Source: Calothrix brevissima NIES-22 (GTDB lineage: Bacteria > Cyanobacteriota > Cyanobacteriia > Cyanobacteriales > Nostocaceae). Taken from it: DNA of 64,000 nt. Positions 43,103-52,097 of this stretch are shown piece by piece. How positions within the stretch are numbered: the stretch's first letter is position 1; the number at the start of each line of letters is the position of its first letter. Location of the stretch: assembly GCF_002367995.1 (NCBI RefSeq), contig NZ_AP018207.1, positions 6,336,646 through 6,400,645 on the forward strand, in the 5' to 3' direction. Under the pieces are notes generated by a model that made no database searches, was not told the DNA's origin, and saw nothing but the letters and a program-made list of their open reading frames with translations. Position numbers and translations under genes: made by a program.

Positions 43103-43659
43103 TGAGTGGAAGCTTTGCACCTAATATTGCTGGTATTCATCCTGGATTTGTAGCTGGAAGATATTATATGGCTCATTACCCAGGCAACCCTACCACTGGT
43201 ACATTAAGTACAGGATTTATTTACTATGTATTCTATTACTTACCTGTAGCCTCTAACTTTGATAGGATTTGTGTCAACGTTACTACACAAGCTTCAGCAG
43301 GTAATACAGGGAGACTAGGTATTTATAGTCTTTCAGGTAACACACCTACTTCCCTAATTGTAGATGCTGGAGATGTAGCTATAGATTCAACAGGAGCTAA
43401 AGAAGCAACTATTAATACTAGTCTTGCTCCTGGATGGTATGCTCTTGCGTTTATGCAAAGTGGGGGTACTGCTGCATTTAGCATTGCAGGAACTTCTGCT
43501 TCTGTTGCTGGTTATGTTTATGGCACTACATCAGTTTCAACTACTTTTAATAGCTGCCTAAGAGCTACACAATCTTATGGATCTTTACCAAGTACAGCAC
43601 CTACAACTTCAATTGGTTTAGTTACTGGTGCTCCAATTATCTGGCTTAGAGCCGCTTAA
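43102..43659 (+). CDS. hypothetical beta-sandwich virion protein
   Basis: 185 residues with alternating short hydrophobic strands (YYVFYYLPVASNFDRICVNV, GWYALAFMQSGGTAAF), like carbohydrate-binding or fibre-tip domains. The start overlaps the upstream stop by one base (TAATG), so it is coupled. No family recognised. Confidence 0.45.
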   Translation: MSGSFAPNIAGIHPGFVAGRYYMAHYPGNPTTGTLSTGFIYYVFYYLPVASNFDRICVNVTTQASAGNTGRLGIYSLSGNTPTSLIVDAGDVAIDSTGAKEATINTSLAPGWYALAFMQSGGTAAFSIAGTSASVAGYVYGTTSVSTTFNSCLRATQSYGSLPSTAPTTSIGLVTGAPIIWLRAA

Positions 43660-43684
43660 TAAATAAACTGTTTAAACAATAATT

Positions 43685-44092
43685 ATGGCTAACATTTTAG
43701 TTAAAGACGCTTATAACAAAACTATTTATATAGGTGCTAGGGGATCTGGTACTGCTGATGATCCTTATGTAACTCAGCAAGATAATCTGATAATGAATAC
43801 ATCCCTGCCCCTACCTACAGGAGCTTCTACAGAAGCCACAGTAAGTTCAATCAAGTCATTGAATGAGATGTCACTGGGGCAGAGAGGACACACTTTTGTA
43901 ACTACTAACACCTCTCAAACAGGTTCATGGGTAGCTATACAGGTGGTAGAAAATGCTTATTTTACTAGTCTAACTTGTGCTAATACAACAGTCCCAGCAA
44001 TAAATGTAGCATTACCTGTTGGATTTATATTGTATGGAAATATCACAGCGTTTACCTTAAGCTATGGAAAAGTTATAGCTTATAAAAGTTAA
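43685..44092 (+). CDS. hypothetical virion protein
   Basis: 135 residues, beta-rich, with a MANILVKDAYNKTIYIGARG start and a SLPLPTGASTE linker shared with the product encoded at 42383. The C-terminal half (NAYFTSLTCANTTVPAINVA, VGFILYGNITAFTLSYG) looks like a small tip domain. Probably part of the adhesion apparatus. Confidence 0.45.
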   Translation: MANILVKDAYNKTIYIGARGSGTADDPYVTQQDNLIMNTSLPLPTGASTEATVSSIKSLNEMSLGQRGHTFVTTNTSQTGSWVAIQVVENAYFTSLTCANTTVPAINVALPVGFILYGNITAFTLSYGKVIAYKS

Positions 44093-44103
44093 TAATTACT
44101 AAT

Positions 44104-46617
44104 ATGAAATTATCATTAGGATTAGGCTTATTTTATAGCAATATTTTATCTACAGGAAATAAGCCTCCTGTAGTCAATGGCTATCAAGCAGATAGAGTTT
44201 TAATAGGTGGAGGGGGATTTATTTTAGGGGTAAGAAATCATCCCCAAGAAGCTGGACTATCTTATATATTTACTGACGTAGGAGGAGCTTACAAGCTTAA
44301 TTCAAGTACTAATAAATGGGATGCAATTACAAACTTTCCTTACTTTGATGCTTCTCCAGGACAGCAGTATGGTGTTGAAGACCTTGCTCTAGATCCCTCT
44401 AATCCTAATGTAGTTTATCTCTGTTCAGGAAAGTATTCTACCCAAGGTGTAAAAGGGGATTTCCTTAAGTCAACAAACAAAGGAGCTACTTGGAGTAAAT
44501 TAGGCTTAAATGTCTACTTTGGGGGCAATAATGCTGATCGTCATACTGGCTCTATGGTTCAGGTATCACCCCATGATAGTAATCATATAATTGTAGCGAC
44601 TCGTCATGAAGGCATTTGGTTAACTTTCAATGGTGGTTTAAGTAGTAATGATTGGATTAGCTCTAATTTAATTCCATGCACTCCTTATGTACAAAAATCT
44701 TCATGGAATATATCTAGAGCTATTAGATCTGTACACATTGATAAACTCGACCAAAATATAGTATATGCAGCATTATCTGACCAGCCATATACTCTATACA
44801 ATGGAACAAGTATAACCCCTTATTCCACTGCAAATGCAGGTTTATATAAATCAACTGATAAAGGTTTAAATTGGAGTAAGGTTGATAATCAACCAGCAGG
44901 ATTAACTAAGATTAATCGTATTGCTCAATCTAGTAATGGTACTATCTGGATAACACATACTACAGGCTTCTGTAAATTAAATACAAATGGTACATTTACT
45001 AATTACACTAATACTACTCTTGGTATAGGCTCTACTGGATTTGGAGCTATAGCTGTATCCCCATTTGATCCATTAGAAGTTACTGTAATGACTTATGGTA
45101 ATTATGCTAAAACAAGGATATTTAGAACCCTTAATGCGGGTTCAACTTGGAGTGAAATTACTTATACCTATCAAACAATGCCTTGGTCTACTCCAAGTGC
45201 TAATGCACATTATTTAACTACTAATGTGCCTGATTGTTCTTATAACAATCACATAGCAAGTAATAAGCCAGATGAACTTTATTTCACTTCTTTCTTTGGT
45301 GTATATAAGACCACTAATTCTAGAGCTACTACAGCTTATTTTGAGCTACCTATAGAACATGTTGAGGAATTAGTAACCTTAGGTTTGTTCTGCCCACCAG
45401 CTTCTAATACACGTAGTATTCCCTCATTAATATCAGCTAATGCTGACATAGGAGCATTTGTTCATGGTAATGGGTTTGATCAATATCCCAGCTTACATGT
45501 TGATGATTATTTCCTTACACTAAGTCAACATAGTAATAGGGCTAATTATCCAAGGGATATAGCTTTCTGTATGCAGCAACCACAGCATATGGTTCTATCA
45601 GGTACTCGCAATTTTAGCCCCTATGGAAATATTCTTTTAGTTAGCTCTGATGCTGGATCTACTTGGACACCTACAGCATCATTACCTCCTGGAATATCTA
45701 CCTCTACTAGCGGGATAGATGGTACTCCTCAGGCTCCTAGAATAGCTTACTCAGCTACTACCCCAGGGGTATTTTTAGTTAGTAGAACCAACGGTGAGCC
45801 ATGCTTGACTGTTAATAATGGTAATACTTTTATCACTAGTGCATCTGATGATAAGCCAGGTGGAGATCCCTACACTCAATTTAGCTGGAAGTTTACTCTA
45901 GCTGCTGACAAAGTCAATGGTAATAAGTTCTATTACATAAAGGATTACCAATTGTGGTTAGCTACTTGGAATGGTTCAACCACATCTCCCAGTTATACCT
46001 GGCAATTAATCAACCCTTCGACTGGATTAAGTAGCTCTCATACATATCAAGGTATATTGACTGCTCCAAATCAAACAGGTCATCTGTGGATATATTCAAG
46101 CTCTACTTCTACTAATTCCCCTAAACTAGCTAAATCTGTAGATGGTGGATATACTTTTACCTCAATAACAGGATTTGACAAAGTAATCCTTGCTGCTATT
46201 GGTAAGGGATCTGGGGCAGAAGGAGATGCTGACTATACTGTATATGCTTTTGGATCTCGCAGTAACGTATGGGGTGTATATCAATCTGTTGATTTAGGTA
46301 ATAATTGGAATCTATTAGATACTGGAGATCTCAATATAGCTAATGATCCTAACTGTATGGCAGCAAGCTTACAGACTTTTGGTGAAGTATTTATTGGATC
46401 TAATGGCTCTGGTATTTATTGGATAACTCCTAAACAATCAGAGTTGCAGGGTATTCTTCTAAGAGAAGATGGGGATTACCTTTTAAGAGAAGATAGCTCT
46501 TATATACTGCAAGAAGATTTTACAAATAATCCTGTTTCCAACTTACTAAGAGAAGATAGTTATTCTCTTCTAAGAGAAGACAACTCACTTTTACTAAGAC
46601 AAGACAATATTAATTAA
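44104..46617 (+). CDS. GH74/sialidase-like beta-propeller tail protein
   Basis: 837 residues. The opening RVLIGGGGFILGVRNHP...IFTDVGGAYKLN (Asp58) and LALDPSNPNVVYLCSGKY followed by FLKSTNKGATWSKL are the signature of GH74 xyloglucanases and other tandem seven-blade propellers. BNR-like blades recur (GLYKSTDKGLNWSKV, KTRIFRTLNAGSTWSEI). Probably a polysaccharide depolymerase or receptor-binding spike for the cyanobacterial sheath. The final ~60 residues are six degenerate LLREDxxYx repeats, a likely trimerisation or attachment tail. Catalytic competence cannot be proved by reading. Confidence 0.7.
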   Translation: MKLSLGLGLFYSNILSTGNKPPVVNGYQADRVLIGGGGFILGVRNHPQEAGLSYIFTDVGGAYKLNSSTNKWDAITNFPYFDASPGQQYGVEDLALDPSNPNVVYLCSGKYSTQGVKGDFLKSTNKGATWSKLGLNVYFGGNNADRHTGSMVQVSPHDSNHIIVATRHEGIWLTFNGGLSSNDWISSNLIPCTPYVQKSSWNISRAIRSVHIDKLDQNIVYAALSDQPYTLYNGTSITPYSTANAGLYKSTDKGLNWSKVDNQPAGLTKINRIAQSSNGTIWITHTTGFCKLNTNGTFTNYTNTTLGIGSTGFGAIAVSPFDPLEVTVMTYGNYAKTRIFRTLNAGSTWSEITYTYQTMPWSTPSANAHYLTTNVPDCSYNNHIASNKPDELYFTSFFGVYKTTNSRATTAYFELPIEHVEELVTLGLFCPPASNTRSIPSLISANADIGAFVHGNGFDQYPSLHVDDYFLTLSQHSNRANYPRDIAFCMQQPQHMVLSGTRNFSPYGNILLVSSDAGSTWTPTASLPPGISTSTSGIDGTPQAPRIAYSATTPGVFLVSRTNGEPCLTVNNGNTFITSASDDKPGGDPYTQFSWKFTLAADKVNGNKFYYIKDYQLWLATWNGSTTSPSYTWQLINPSTGLSSSHTYQGILTAPNQTGHLWIYSSSTSTNSPKLAKSVDGGYTFTSITGFDKVILAAIGKGSGAEGDADYTVYAFGSRSNVWGVYQSVDLGNNWNLLDTGDLNIANDPNCMAASLQTFGEVFIGSNGSGIYWITPKQSELQGILLREDGDYLLREDSSYILQEDFTNNPVSNLLREDSYSLLREDNSLLLRQDNIN

Positions 46618-46650
46618 TTTTAACTTTATAAGAAATTTAATTTAAAATTT

Positions 46651-47784
46651 ATGGCTAATAAAAAGATAACTGAAGAGCTATCTCTTGCGAGTAATCAGTT
46701 AGACCGCGCTAATGATGTATTACCAATTGTTGATACCTCTGAAGGTACAGCAGGGAATCGTAAAATAACTCCTGATGCTTTTATGGCAGGTACACCAGCT
46801 ACTACTTCTGCTCCAGGATCAATGAGTGCTGCTGATAAAGTTAAGCTAGATAGTGTTAGTACAGCTAATATAGTTTATACAAATACAGATCAGACTATTA
46901 CTGGCACTAAGACCATTAGCACTCAGAATATAACATCTAGTACTAATAAACCAAGCGCTCCTGGTTCAGGCAATATCATGCTCTATGCTAGGAATTTATC
47001 TGGTAGAGTATTCCCCCATTGGCAAACTCCAGATGGTAGAGAATACATTGCTCAAACAGGTTTAGCTAGAAACCCTGTGGTTAGCTTTACCCCAATGAAT
47101 GGTACTTCTATAGGGACGTATGGTCAATTTGCTACCACAGTTGGCACTGTATCTCACATTACACCCAGTGATGATTTAATCCCTTATATGGCTAATCTAG
47201 CTAGTGCTAGTGCTACAAATACGAACGTAACTCCTAATACTACAAATATTATATGTAGTATAAGTACTAATGCAAGAATACATTGTAGAGGTAGTAATAG
47301 TAATGGCTTTGGAGGTTTCTTATACTTTGCTCGCTTGTTCTTCCCTGATTCTAGCTATACCAACAACAGAATCTTTATAGGGATGTTCAGCAAGAACCCT
47401 AATGCTACTAATATAGGTTGGTTTGACGGTTATCCAACTACTACTGATAATCCAGATGGTAATTATGCTTGTTTTCAGTACAGCACATCTAGAGGAGATA
47501 CAGAGTGGCAGTTCACAACCAAGGATGGTACAACACAGAATGTTACTCCTATAACTGGTGCTACTTTTACTGTTCAAAAGGTATATGATTTCTTCATCTA
47601 CTGCCCAAGAGCAGCTAGTACTATTACTTATCAGTTAAATAATATAACTGATGGGGTTAGTTATGCTGGCTCAACCTCTACTAACTTACCTTCTGCTACT
47701 GAATATCTAGGTGGGGGATTTCAACTTAGAGCACCTTCAGCAGGTGGTAGTAATCTAAGATGGAATCGCTTGTACATAGAATAA
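46651..47784 (+). CDS. tail fibre/adhesin-like protein
   Basis: 377 residues. The N-terminus ELSLASNQLDRANDVLPIVDTSEGTAGNRKITPDAFM and SAPGSMSAADKVKLDSV linker are standard for phage fibre shafts. The C-terminal ~200 residues are a beta-rich globular domain ending GGGFQLRAPSAGGSNLRWNRLYIE, similar to lectin-like receptor-binding tips. Confidence 0.65.
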   Translation: MANKKITEELSLASNQLDRANDVLPIVDTSEGTAGNRKITPDAFMAGTPATTSAPGSMSAADKVKLDSVSTANIVYTNTDQTITGTKTISTQNITSSTNKPSAPGSGNIMLYARNLSGRVFPHWQTPDGREYIAQTGLARNPVVSFTPMNGTSIGTYGQFATTVGTVSHITPSDDLIPYMANLASASATNTNVTPNTTNIICSISTNARIHCRGSNSNGFGGFLYFARLFFPDSSYTNNRIFIGMFSKNPNATNIGWFDGYPTTTDNPDGNYACFQYSTSRGDTEWQFTTKDGTTQNVTPITGATFTVQKVYDFFIYCPRAASTITYQLNNITDGVSYAGSTSTNLPSATEYLGGGFQLRAPSAGGSNLRWNRLYIE

Positions 47785-47805
47785 AATTACAAATTATATA
47801 AATAG

Positions 47806-47838
47806 AAAGACCCTTACTTTAATTAAGTAGGGGTCTTT
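47806..47838 (+). terminator. terminator of the tail operon
   Basis: AAAGACCC...GGGTCTTT stem with an AT loop and following T-rich bases, 21 bases after the last fibre gene: an intrinsic terminator. Confidence 0.75.
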
Positions 47839-47859
47839 ATTAATATTAAGGAATATATT

Positions 47860-48321
47860 ATGGCTGACCTATTACAACAGGAGAAACCAAATCAAAATAA
47901 CATAATAGAGCTATCTCCTAATATTCAAGATAAGATAGTTGATCAAGTCTTAATTCAAGCTGGTGGAGTGGGTTTAGGAATAGTTGTAGCTATTGTTGGG
48001 GCATTATTTATAGCTAATTGGCTAGGAATCAAGCCTGCTATTGAAGAATGGTCTAAGAAGCAGAGAATTGAATCAGATACATTAAAATCTATTTCAGATA
48101 CCTTAAGTCAATTGATGAAGGATAATCAACTTCATAGCAACAAATGTGCTGAAGATAATATAAAAATCACCAAATCAATTGAAGGTGTTGATACTAAGGT
48201 TACTGAGCTTAGAGAAGATTTTAGAGATCTGAGATATGAAATTAGAGGTAATAATCGACATAGCTCTTCCTCTAGATCTAGTCAATCTTTTAACCATAGT
48301 ACTCCCAATGATACTTATTGA
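47860..48321 (+). CDS. single-span membrane protein with coiled coil (holin-like)
   Basis: 153 residues: a polar start, one strong membrane segment (GLGIVVAIVGALFIANWLGI), then a heptad-like helix region (KSIEGVDTKVTELREDFRDL) and a Ser/His-rich tail. This layout is common for phage holin/spanin-region proteins placed after fibre genes; the specific function is not proven. Confidence 0.5.
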   Translation: MADLLQQEKPNQNNIIELSPNIQDKIVDQVLIQAGGVGLGIVVAIVGALFIANWLGIKPAIEEWSKKQRIESDTLKSISDTLSQLMKDNQLHSNKCAEDNIKITKSIEGVDTKVTELREDFRDLRYEIRGNNRHSSSSRSSQSFNHSTPNDTY

Positions 48322-48461
48322 GTATCTAACAGATAAATATCCTTTAAAGCATCATACATAGCTCTCTTTTCTTTCTTGTCTTTAGGTGTCAAATCATCTG
48401 ATGTATAAGCATCAATCATATAAAATACTTTCTTTAGGTGATAGGGTAATGCAACTAACAT
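48315..48461 (-). CDS. 48-residue small protein
   Basis: A complete short frame: MLVALPYHLKKVFYMIDAYT, then a charged helix region with DDLTPKDKKEKRAMYDA, ending LLDTQ. Its 3' end overlaps the holin-like gene by 7 bases in the opposite direction. The leader ATTTTAATTAAATATG before its start is identical in core to the leader of the nuclease-like gene that starts at 50069, which argues that it is a real gene. Confidence 0.5.
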   Translation of the reverse strand: MLVALPYHLKKVFYMIDAYTSDDLTPKDKKEKRAMYDALKDIYLLDTQ

Positions 48462-48508
48462 ATTTAATTAAAATTGAATATTCATATACCCTATACCTTA
48501 ATTAATAA

Positions 48509-48916
48509 ATGAACTTAACAAGTAGGCATTGTCTTATGGATACAATTTATATTGCTCCAGAGTATGTTGAATATTTCAAGGATAAAAAGGGTGAGTTACA
48601 TCCGCTTTGCTTTTATCTCTATAGTGACGGGTATATTGAAGGTAAATATGTCAATAGTCTCGACCTACTAGAAGCGATAGGTTATGTTTACGTCTGGGAT
48701 TCTTGGCAAGCTATTAGGAAAGCCAAAGAGCTAGAGTTAGGAACTATTGAATGCTCATTGACTACAAAGTATTATGATGAGGAGAGGGATGGTTACTATA
48801 TATTTGATGAGGACTTTATTACCCTTGATCAGGCTAAAGTAGTAGTTGAATCTACTTCTAAAATAGGCAAAGGTGAAAAACAGAGACTTCTAACCTTTAT
48901 AAAAAATTCAATGTAA
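48509..48916 (+). CDS. hypothetical protein
   Basis: 135 residues, acidic and aromatic-rich (IYIAPEYVEYFKDK, EERDGYYIFDEDFITLDQAK). A second Met at residue 10 (MDTIYIAPEY) is an alternative start. No family recognised. It is followed directly by a strong bidirectional terminator. Confidence 0.5.
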   Translation: MNLTSRHCLMDTIYIAPEYVEYFKDKKGELHPLCFYLYSDGYIEGKYVNSLDLLEAIGYVYVWDSWQAIRKAKELELGTIECSLTTKYYDEERDGYYIFDEDFITLDQAKVVVESTSKIGKGEKQRLLTFIKNSM

Positions 48917-48950
48917 AAAAGACCCCTAGAGTGATAATCTAGGGGTCTTT
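48917..48950. terminator. bidirectional terminator
   Basis: AAAAAAGACCCCTAGA...TCTAGGGGTCTTT: a 13-bp near-perfect stem with A-rich and T-rich flanks, placed between two convergent genes, so it can serve both. Confidence 0.85.
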
Positions 48951-48968
48951 CTTCTTTATATAGTGAAT

Positions 48969-50069
48969 TTAACTTGCGATCGCTTTCCTACTTTGCATAG
49001 GGAGTATATTACTAGATTGAGTATTAGGTAAGGTTAAAAGTTTCTTAACAGTTTCATACTCATTTACTAAAGTGCTGTTTACAAAGTAAGGGTCATTCTT
49101 ATGGTAAGCCTTAGCTTTCTCTAATAGAAATAATGTTAATTTACGTACATTCCATATTTCTACATCATCATATTGCTGGCACTTATCTAATGCCTCAGCA
49201 GTGCCTCCAAATGGAGCTACAAGGATTAGTTTAACGTGTTGGGTATCAAAGTATGTTTTAAGGACTTCAGGGTATCTCTTGGCCTCTACAGAGTCTACTA
49301 AATCATAATAATCAATTACATTCTTCTTAAGTTCATAGCAGGTGATAACTCTACCTTTGGTTTTATGGGGTTGAAGGTGGATAAGATCAAATCTTCTAAC
49401 TGTTGTTTTGCTTTGAGGAAAGTCAGGGAATGATCTTTCTGATTTTAGAGTGTAAGGGGTCATTGAACTTAGGTAACTAATGTCTCTCTGCAATGCTTCC
49501 TCAGAACTCCAACCTGATCTGTAAATTATTTGTTTATCTACTTGGGTAATACCAAGTTCTTTGTCTGCCCCTTGTTTAATAGCAGTAGCACCTAGAATCT
49601 GGAAATCTTTAGAAGCCTCACTACGTCCTTGCACTAGGTAGCTGTAAGCATGGAACCAATCACCTACCCAAAGGGAATTAATACGACCTAATGATTCACC
49701 AGTAACTTGAAAGTATTTATCTTTGAATTTCTTTAACCTTTCACCTTCTAATTTGGAAGCCCTACCATGTAAGGATTTGACGGGGAGTTTTTGTACACTC
49801 CTCGTCAAATTAACCTCACCATCTAAAGGTTTGACGAGGTCTCTTCCAACAGACCCTGTCAAATTAGCCCAATTATCTTTATAATCATCTGAGCCTAATC
49901 CCTTAGCTTCACTAAGTTGAGACATTACAAAGTAAGCTCCAGTACCTTTGTCAGAAGGAACCCACTTTAAGTTGTATTTATCAACCAACTGCATTAGTTC
50001 AGTAAGGATAGATTTATCTGCTTGAGGTTGTTGAGCTAGGATTGATTCTTGAAGTTGTATATTAAGCAT
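48969..50069 (-). CDS. PD-(D/E)XK nuclease-like protein
   Basis: 366 residues. The C-terminal half contains VRRFDLIHLQPH...VITCYELKKNVIDY: a strand with Asp, then Glu-x-Lys at the expected distance, as in PD-(D/E)XK nucleases, followed by helix-strand LKTYFDTQHVKLILVAP. The N-terminal ~160 residues are unrecognised. A phage nuclease, restriction-like or exclusion function is possible. It is transcribed leftward from the element's right end. Confidence 0.5.
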   Translation of the reverse strand: MLNIQLQESILAQQPQADKSILTELMQLVDKYNLKWVPSDKGTGAYFVMSQLSEAKGLGSDDYKDNWANLTGSVGRDLVKPLDGEVNLTRSVQKLPVKSLHGRASKLEGERLKKFKDKYFQVTGESLGRINSLWVGDWFHAYSYLVQGRSEASKDFQILGATAIKQGADKELGITQVDKQIIYRSGWSSEEALQRDISYLSSMTPYTLKSERSFPDFPQSKTTVRRFDLIHLQPHKTKGRVITCYELKKNVIDYYDLVDSVEAKRYPEVLKTYFDTQHVKLILVAPFGGTAEALDKCQQYDDVEIWNVRKLTLFLLEKAKAYHKNDPYFVNSTLVNEYETVKKLLTLPNTQSSNILPMQSRKAIAS

Positions 50070-50269
50070 ATTTAATTAAAATTCATATCTTGATTTACTA
50101 GGACATTTACCTGCCCATATCCTAATAATATAAAAACAGTTAATGCATAAAGTGGGATATTAATTAAGTCATCAATATGGATGAATCTTATTTTCCAATT
50201 TAATTAACTTTATAGCTATTTAGTTATTAAAATTGTGTATAAAATAAATTTGTTATACGTATATTGATC

Positions 50270-50378
50270 TAAATTGGCTAGTTGAGCTATGCTAGTGTAG
50301 TTAAGCCCGTGCCCTAGTGGCTACTTTTTTGGCTACTCAAGAGCTAAAAGTAAGGTAAGATGAATAGAAGCCTATGCT
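50270..50378. promoter_or_regulatory. tRNA-Cys promoter region with recombinase-site-like repeats
   Basis: About 110 bases are clearly related (roughly three-quarters identical by eye) to the stretch upstream of the left tRNA fragment (about 22380-22496). It includes paired TGGCTACT motifs spaced 12-13 bases apart near 50330-50350. If the element boundary is at the tRNA, this promoter is brought by the element itself and keeps the tRNA expressed. Confidence 0.5.
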
Positions 50379-50450
<72 letters not shown>

Positions 50451-50470
50451 TTAACAAAATCAAGTACTTC

Positions 50471-50490
50471 AGGGCTTTCAAGCCCTTTTT
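50471..50490 (+). terminator. tRNA terminator
   Basis: AGGGCTT-TC-AAGCCCT hairpin followed by TTTTT, 20 bases after the tRNA end. Confidence 0.8.
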
Positions 50491-50740
50491 TATTGGATAT
50501 TCAAAGGCTTGCAAAACAAGCCTTTAAAGATTTTTGGGGTTATTTTGGGTAGTTTGGATAAAGAACTGACTTTTCCCGTTAAGTTGTGAAACAACGAAAT
50601 GGCAAGGGTTTCAGACTACAGTTTATTCTCAATTACTTAAAATTAATGACAATGAATTAGCAGAGAATAGGGCTTTGGGCTAGGGGTATAGTACGCGCTC
50701 GCTCAATCAAGAAAATAACGGGAAAAGTCAGGGATAAAGA

Positions 50741-50847
50741 ACTGGGGTAAAACTGGGGTAAAAATGTAAGGTAGAGGTATTTACCCCAATAAGTGTTTCT
50801 GGGGTAAAACTGGGGTAAAGTGGAAGGATAAAGGTCTTTACCCCAGT
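50741..50847. promoter_or_regulatory. GGGGTAAA direct/inverted repeat array upstream of the integrase gene
   Basis: ACTGGGGTAAA occurs in tandem at 50741 and 50752, CTGGGGTAAA at 50799 and ACTGGGGTAAA at 50809; the inverse TTTACCCC lies at 50780 and 50837. This forms two ~57-base units of [direct, direct, inverted] ending 12 bases before the integrase ATG. It is likely bound by the integrase (autoregulation or arm sites) or by a repressor. Confidence 0.7.
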
Positions 50848-50858
50848 TGATTGCTTTT

Positions 50859-52097
50859 ATGGAATCTCAAATATCTCAAAATCTTGCCCCACGAGGTTCA
50901 GTACAAATCAAGAACTCTAATGGCAGTCTTCAACTAGTTTTTTCTCATCCGATTATTACGCCGACGGGAGAGCTAAAAACCAAGCGTTTCTACCTTTCGA
51001 CAAGGCACAATGATACGCCTTTAGGAAGGCATTTGGCATCGACTTTAGCAGCAAAAATCCAGAGGGATATTGACTATGGAGAGTTTGATGCCAGTTTAGC
51101 TAAATACAAACCAGCAGCGTCATTAAGCACTGTTAGCCCAATTACCTCAAGTACTCCTTCAGCTACCCCCCAACATGACTTGGGAGAATTATGGGAAAAA
51201 TACGCTGAATTTAAAAAACCACAGGTTAGTCCTTCGACTTATGCCGTTGACTATCGCAAGTACCGCAATCATATTGCTAAGTTACCAACAAAGAACTTGG
51301 ATGATGCGATCGCAATTCGAGACTATTTACTTGCAAATCTCAGTGCTAATGCAGCTAAACGTACTTTGACAAATATAAATGCTTGCTGTGATTGGGCGCT
51401 CAAGAGTCAGCTAATTGAATCCAATCCCTTCCAAAGTATGGCAAAAGATATTCAAATGCCAAAGTCAGAATCGGCAGAGTATGAAATTAATCCCTTTACC
51501 AAGGAAGAACGCGACATTATAATTCAGGCATTTGAGGAGAGCAAACTCTACAGGTACTATGCCCCTTTAGTAAAATTCCTATTTTTTACTGGTTGCAGAC
51601 CATCAGAAGCGATCGCACTACAATGGAAGCATATCAGTGATAAATACATTAATTTTGAGCAAGCAATTACCATCAGTACTAAAGGGTTAGCCCTCAAAGA
51701 TGGATTAAAAACCCAAAGCCAAAGACGTTTTCCGATTGGTCCTCAGCAACGTGAAATTTTAGACTCTATCAAACCTGATAACTGTAACCCAGAAGATTTT
51801 ATCTTTAGAAGCAAGAAAGGCGGCATAGTAGACTTTGGAGATTTTCTCAATCATGCTTGGAAAGGTTACAAAAATCAACGTGGAACACATATCGATGGAA
51901 TCGTAACTCAACTGGTAAAACAGGGTGTAGTCAGCGAATATCGCAAACCTTACCAATGCAGACACACTTTTATTACTCTTTGCCTGGAAGCTGACATTGA
52001 TGCGAAGGATGTAGGAAGGTGGGTTGGCAACTCTCCAGAAATTATTTACAAGCATTACGCAGGTAATAAACGTAATCTTCAAGTGCCAGAATTATAA
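50859..52097 (+). CDS. tyrosine recombinase (phage integrase)
   Basis: 412 residues from the ATG at 50859. The N-terminal ~75 residues match the Arm-DNA-binding domain (DUF3596-like: RGSVQIKNSNGSLQLVFSHP). A SAM-like core-binding domain follows (LGELWEKYAEFKKPQVSPST), then the catalytic domain with Arg in FTGCRPSEAIAL, HxxR in YQCRHTFITLCLEA, and His/Tyr in WVGNSPEIIYKHYAG. The tetrad looks complete. The gene lies ~410 bases downstream of the intact tRNA-Cys, outside the repeat-bounded element, in a codon and base style nearer the host. Confidence 0.9.
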   Translation: MESQISQNLAPRGSVQIKNSNGSLQLVFSHPIITPTGELKTKRFYLSTRHNDTPLGRHLASTLAAKIQRDIDYGEFDASLAKYKPAASLSTVSPITSSTPSATPQHDLGELWEKYAEFKKPQVSPSTYAVDYRKYRNHIAKLPTKNLDDAIAIRDYLLANLSANAAKRTLTNINACCDWALKSQLIESNPFQSMAKDIQMPKSESAEYEINPFTKEERDIIIQAFEESKLYRYYAPLVKFLFFTGCRPSEAIALQWKHISDKYINFEQAITISTKGLALKDGLKTQSQRRFPIGPQQREILDSIKPDNCNPEDFIFRSKKGGIVDFGDFLNHAWKGYKNQRGTHIDGIVTQLVKQGVVSEYRKPYQCRHTFITLCLEADIDAKDVGRWVGNSPEIIYKHYAGNKRNLQVPEL

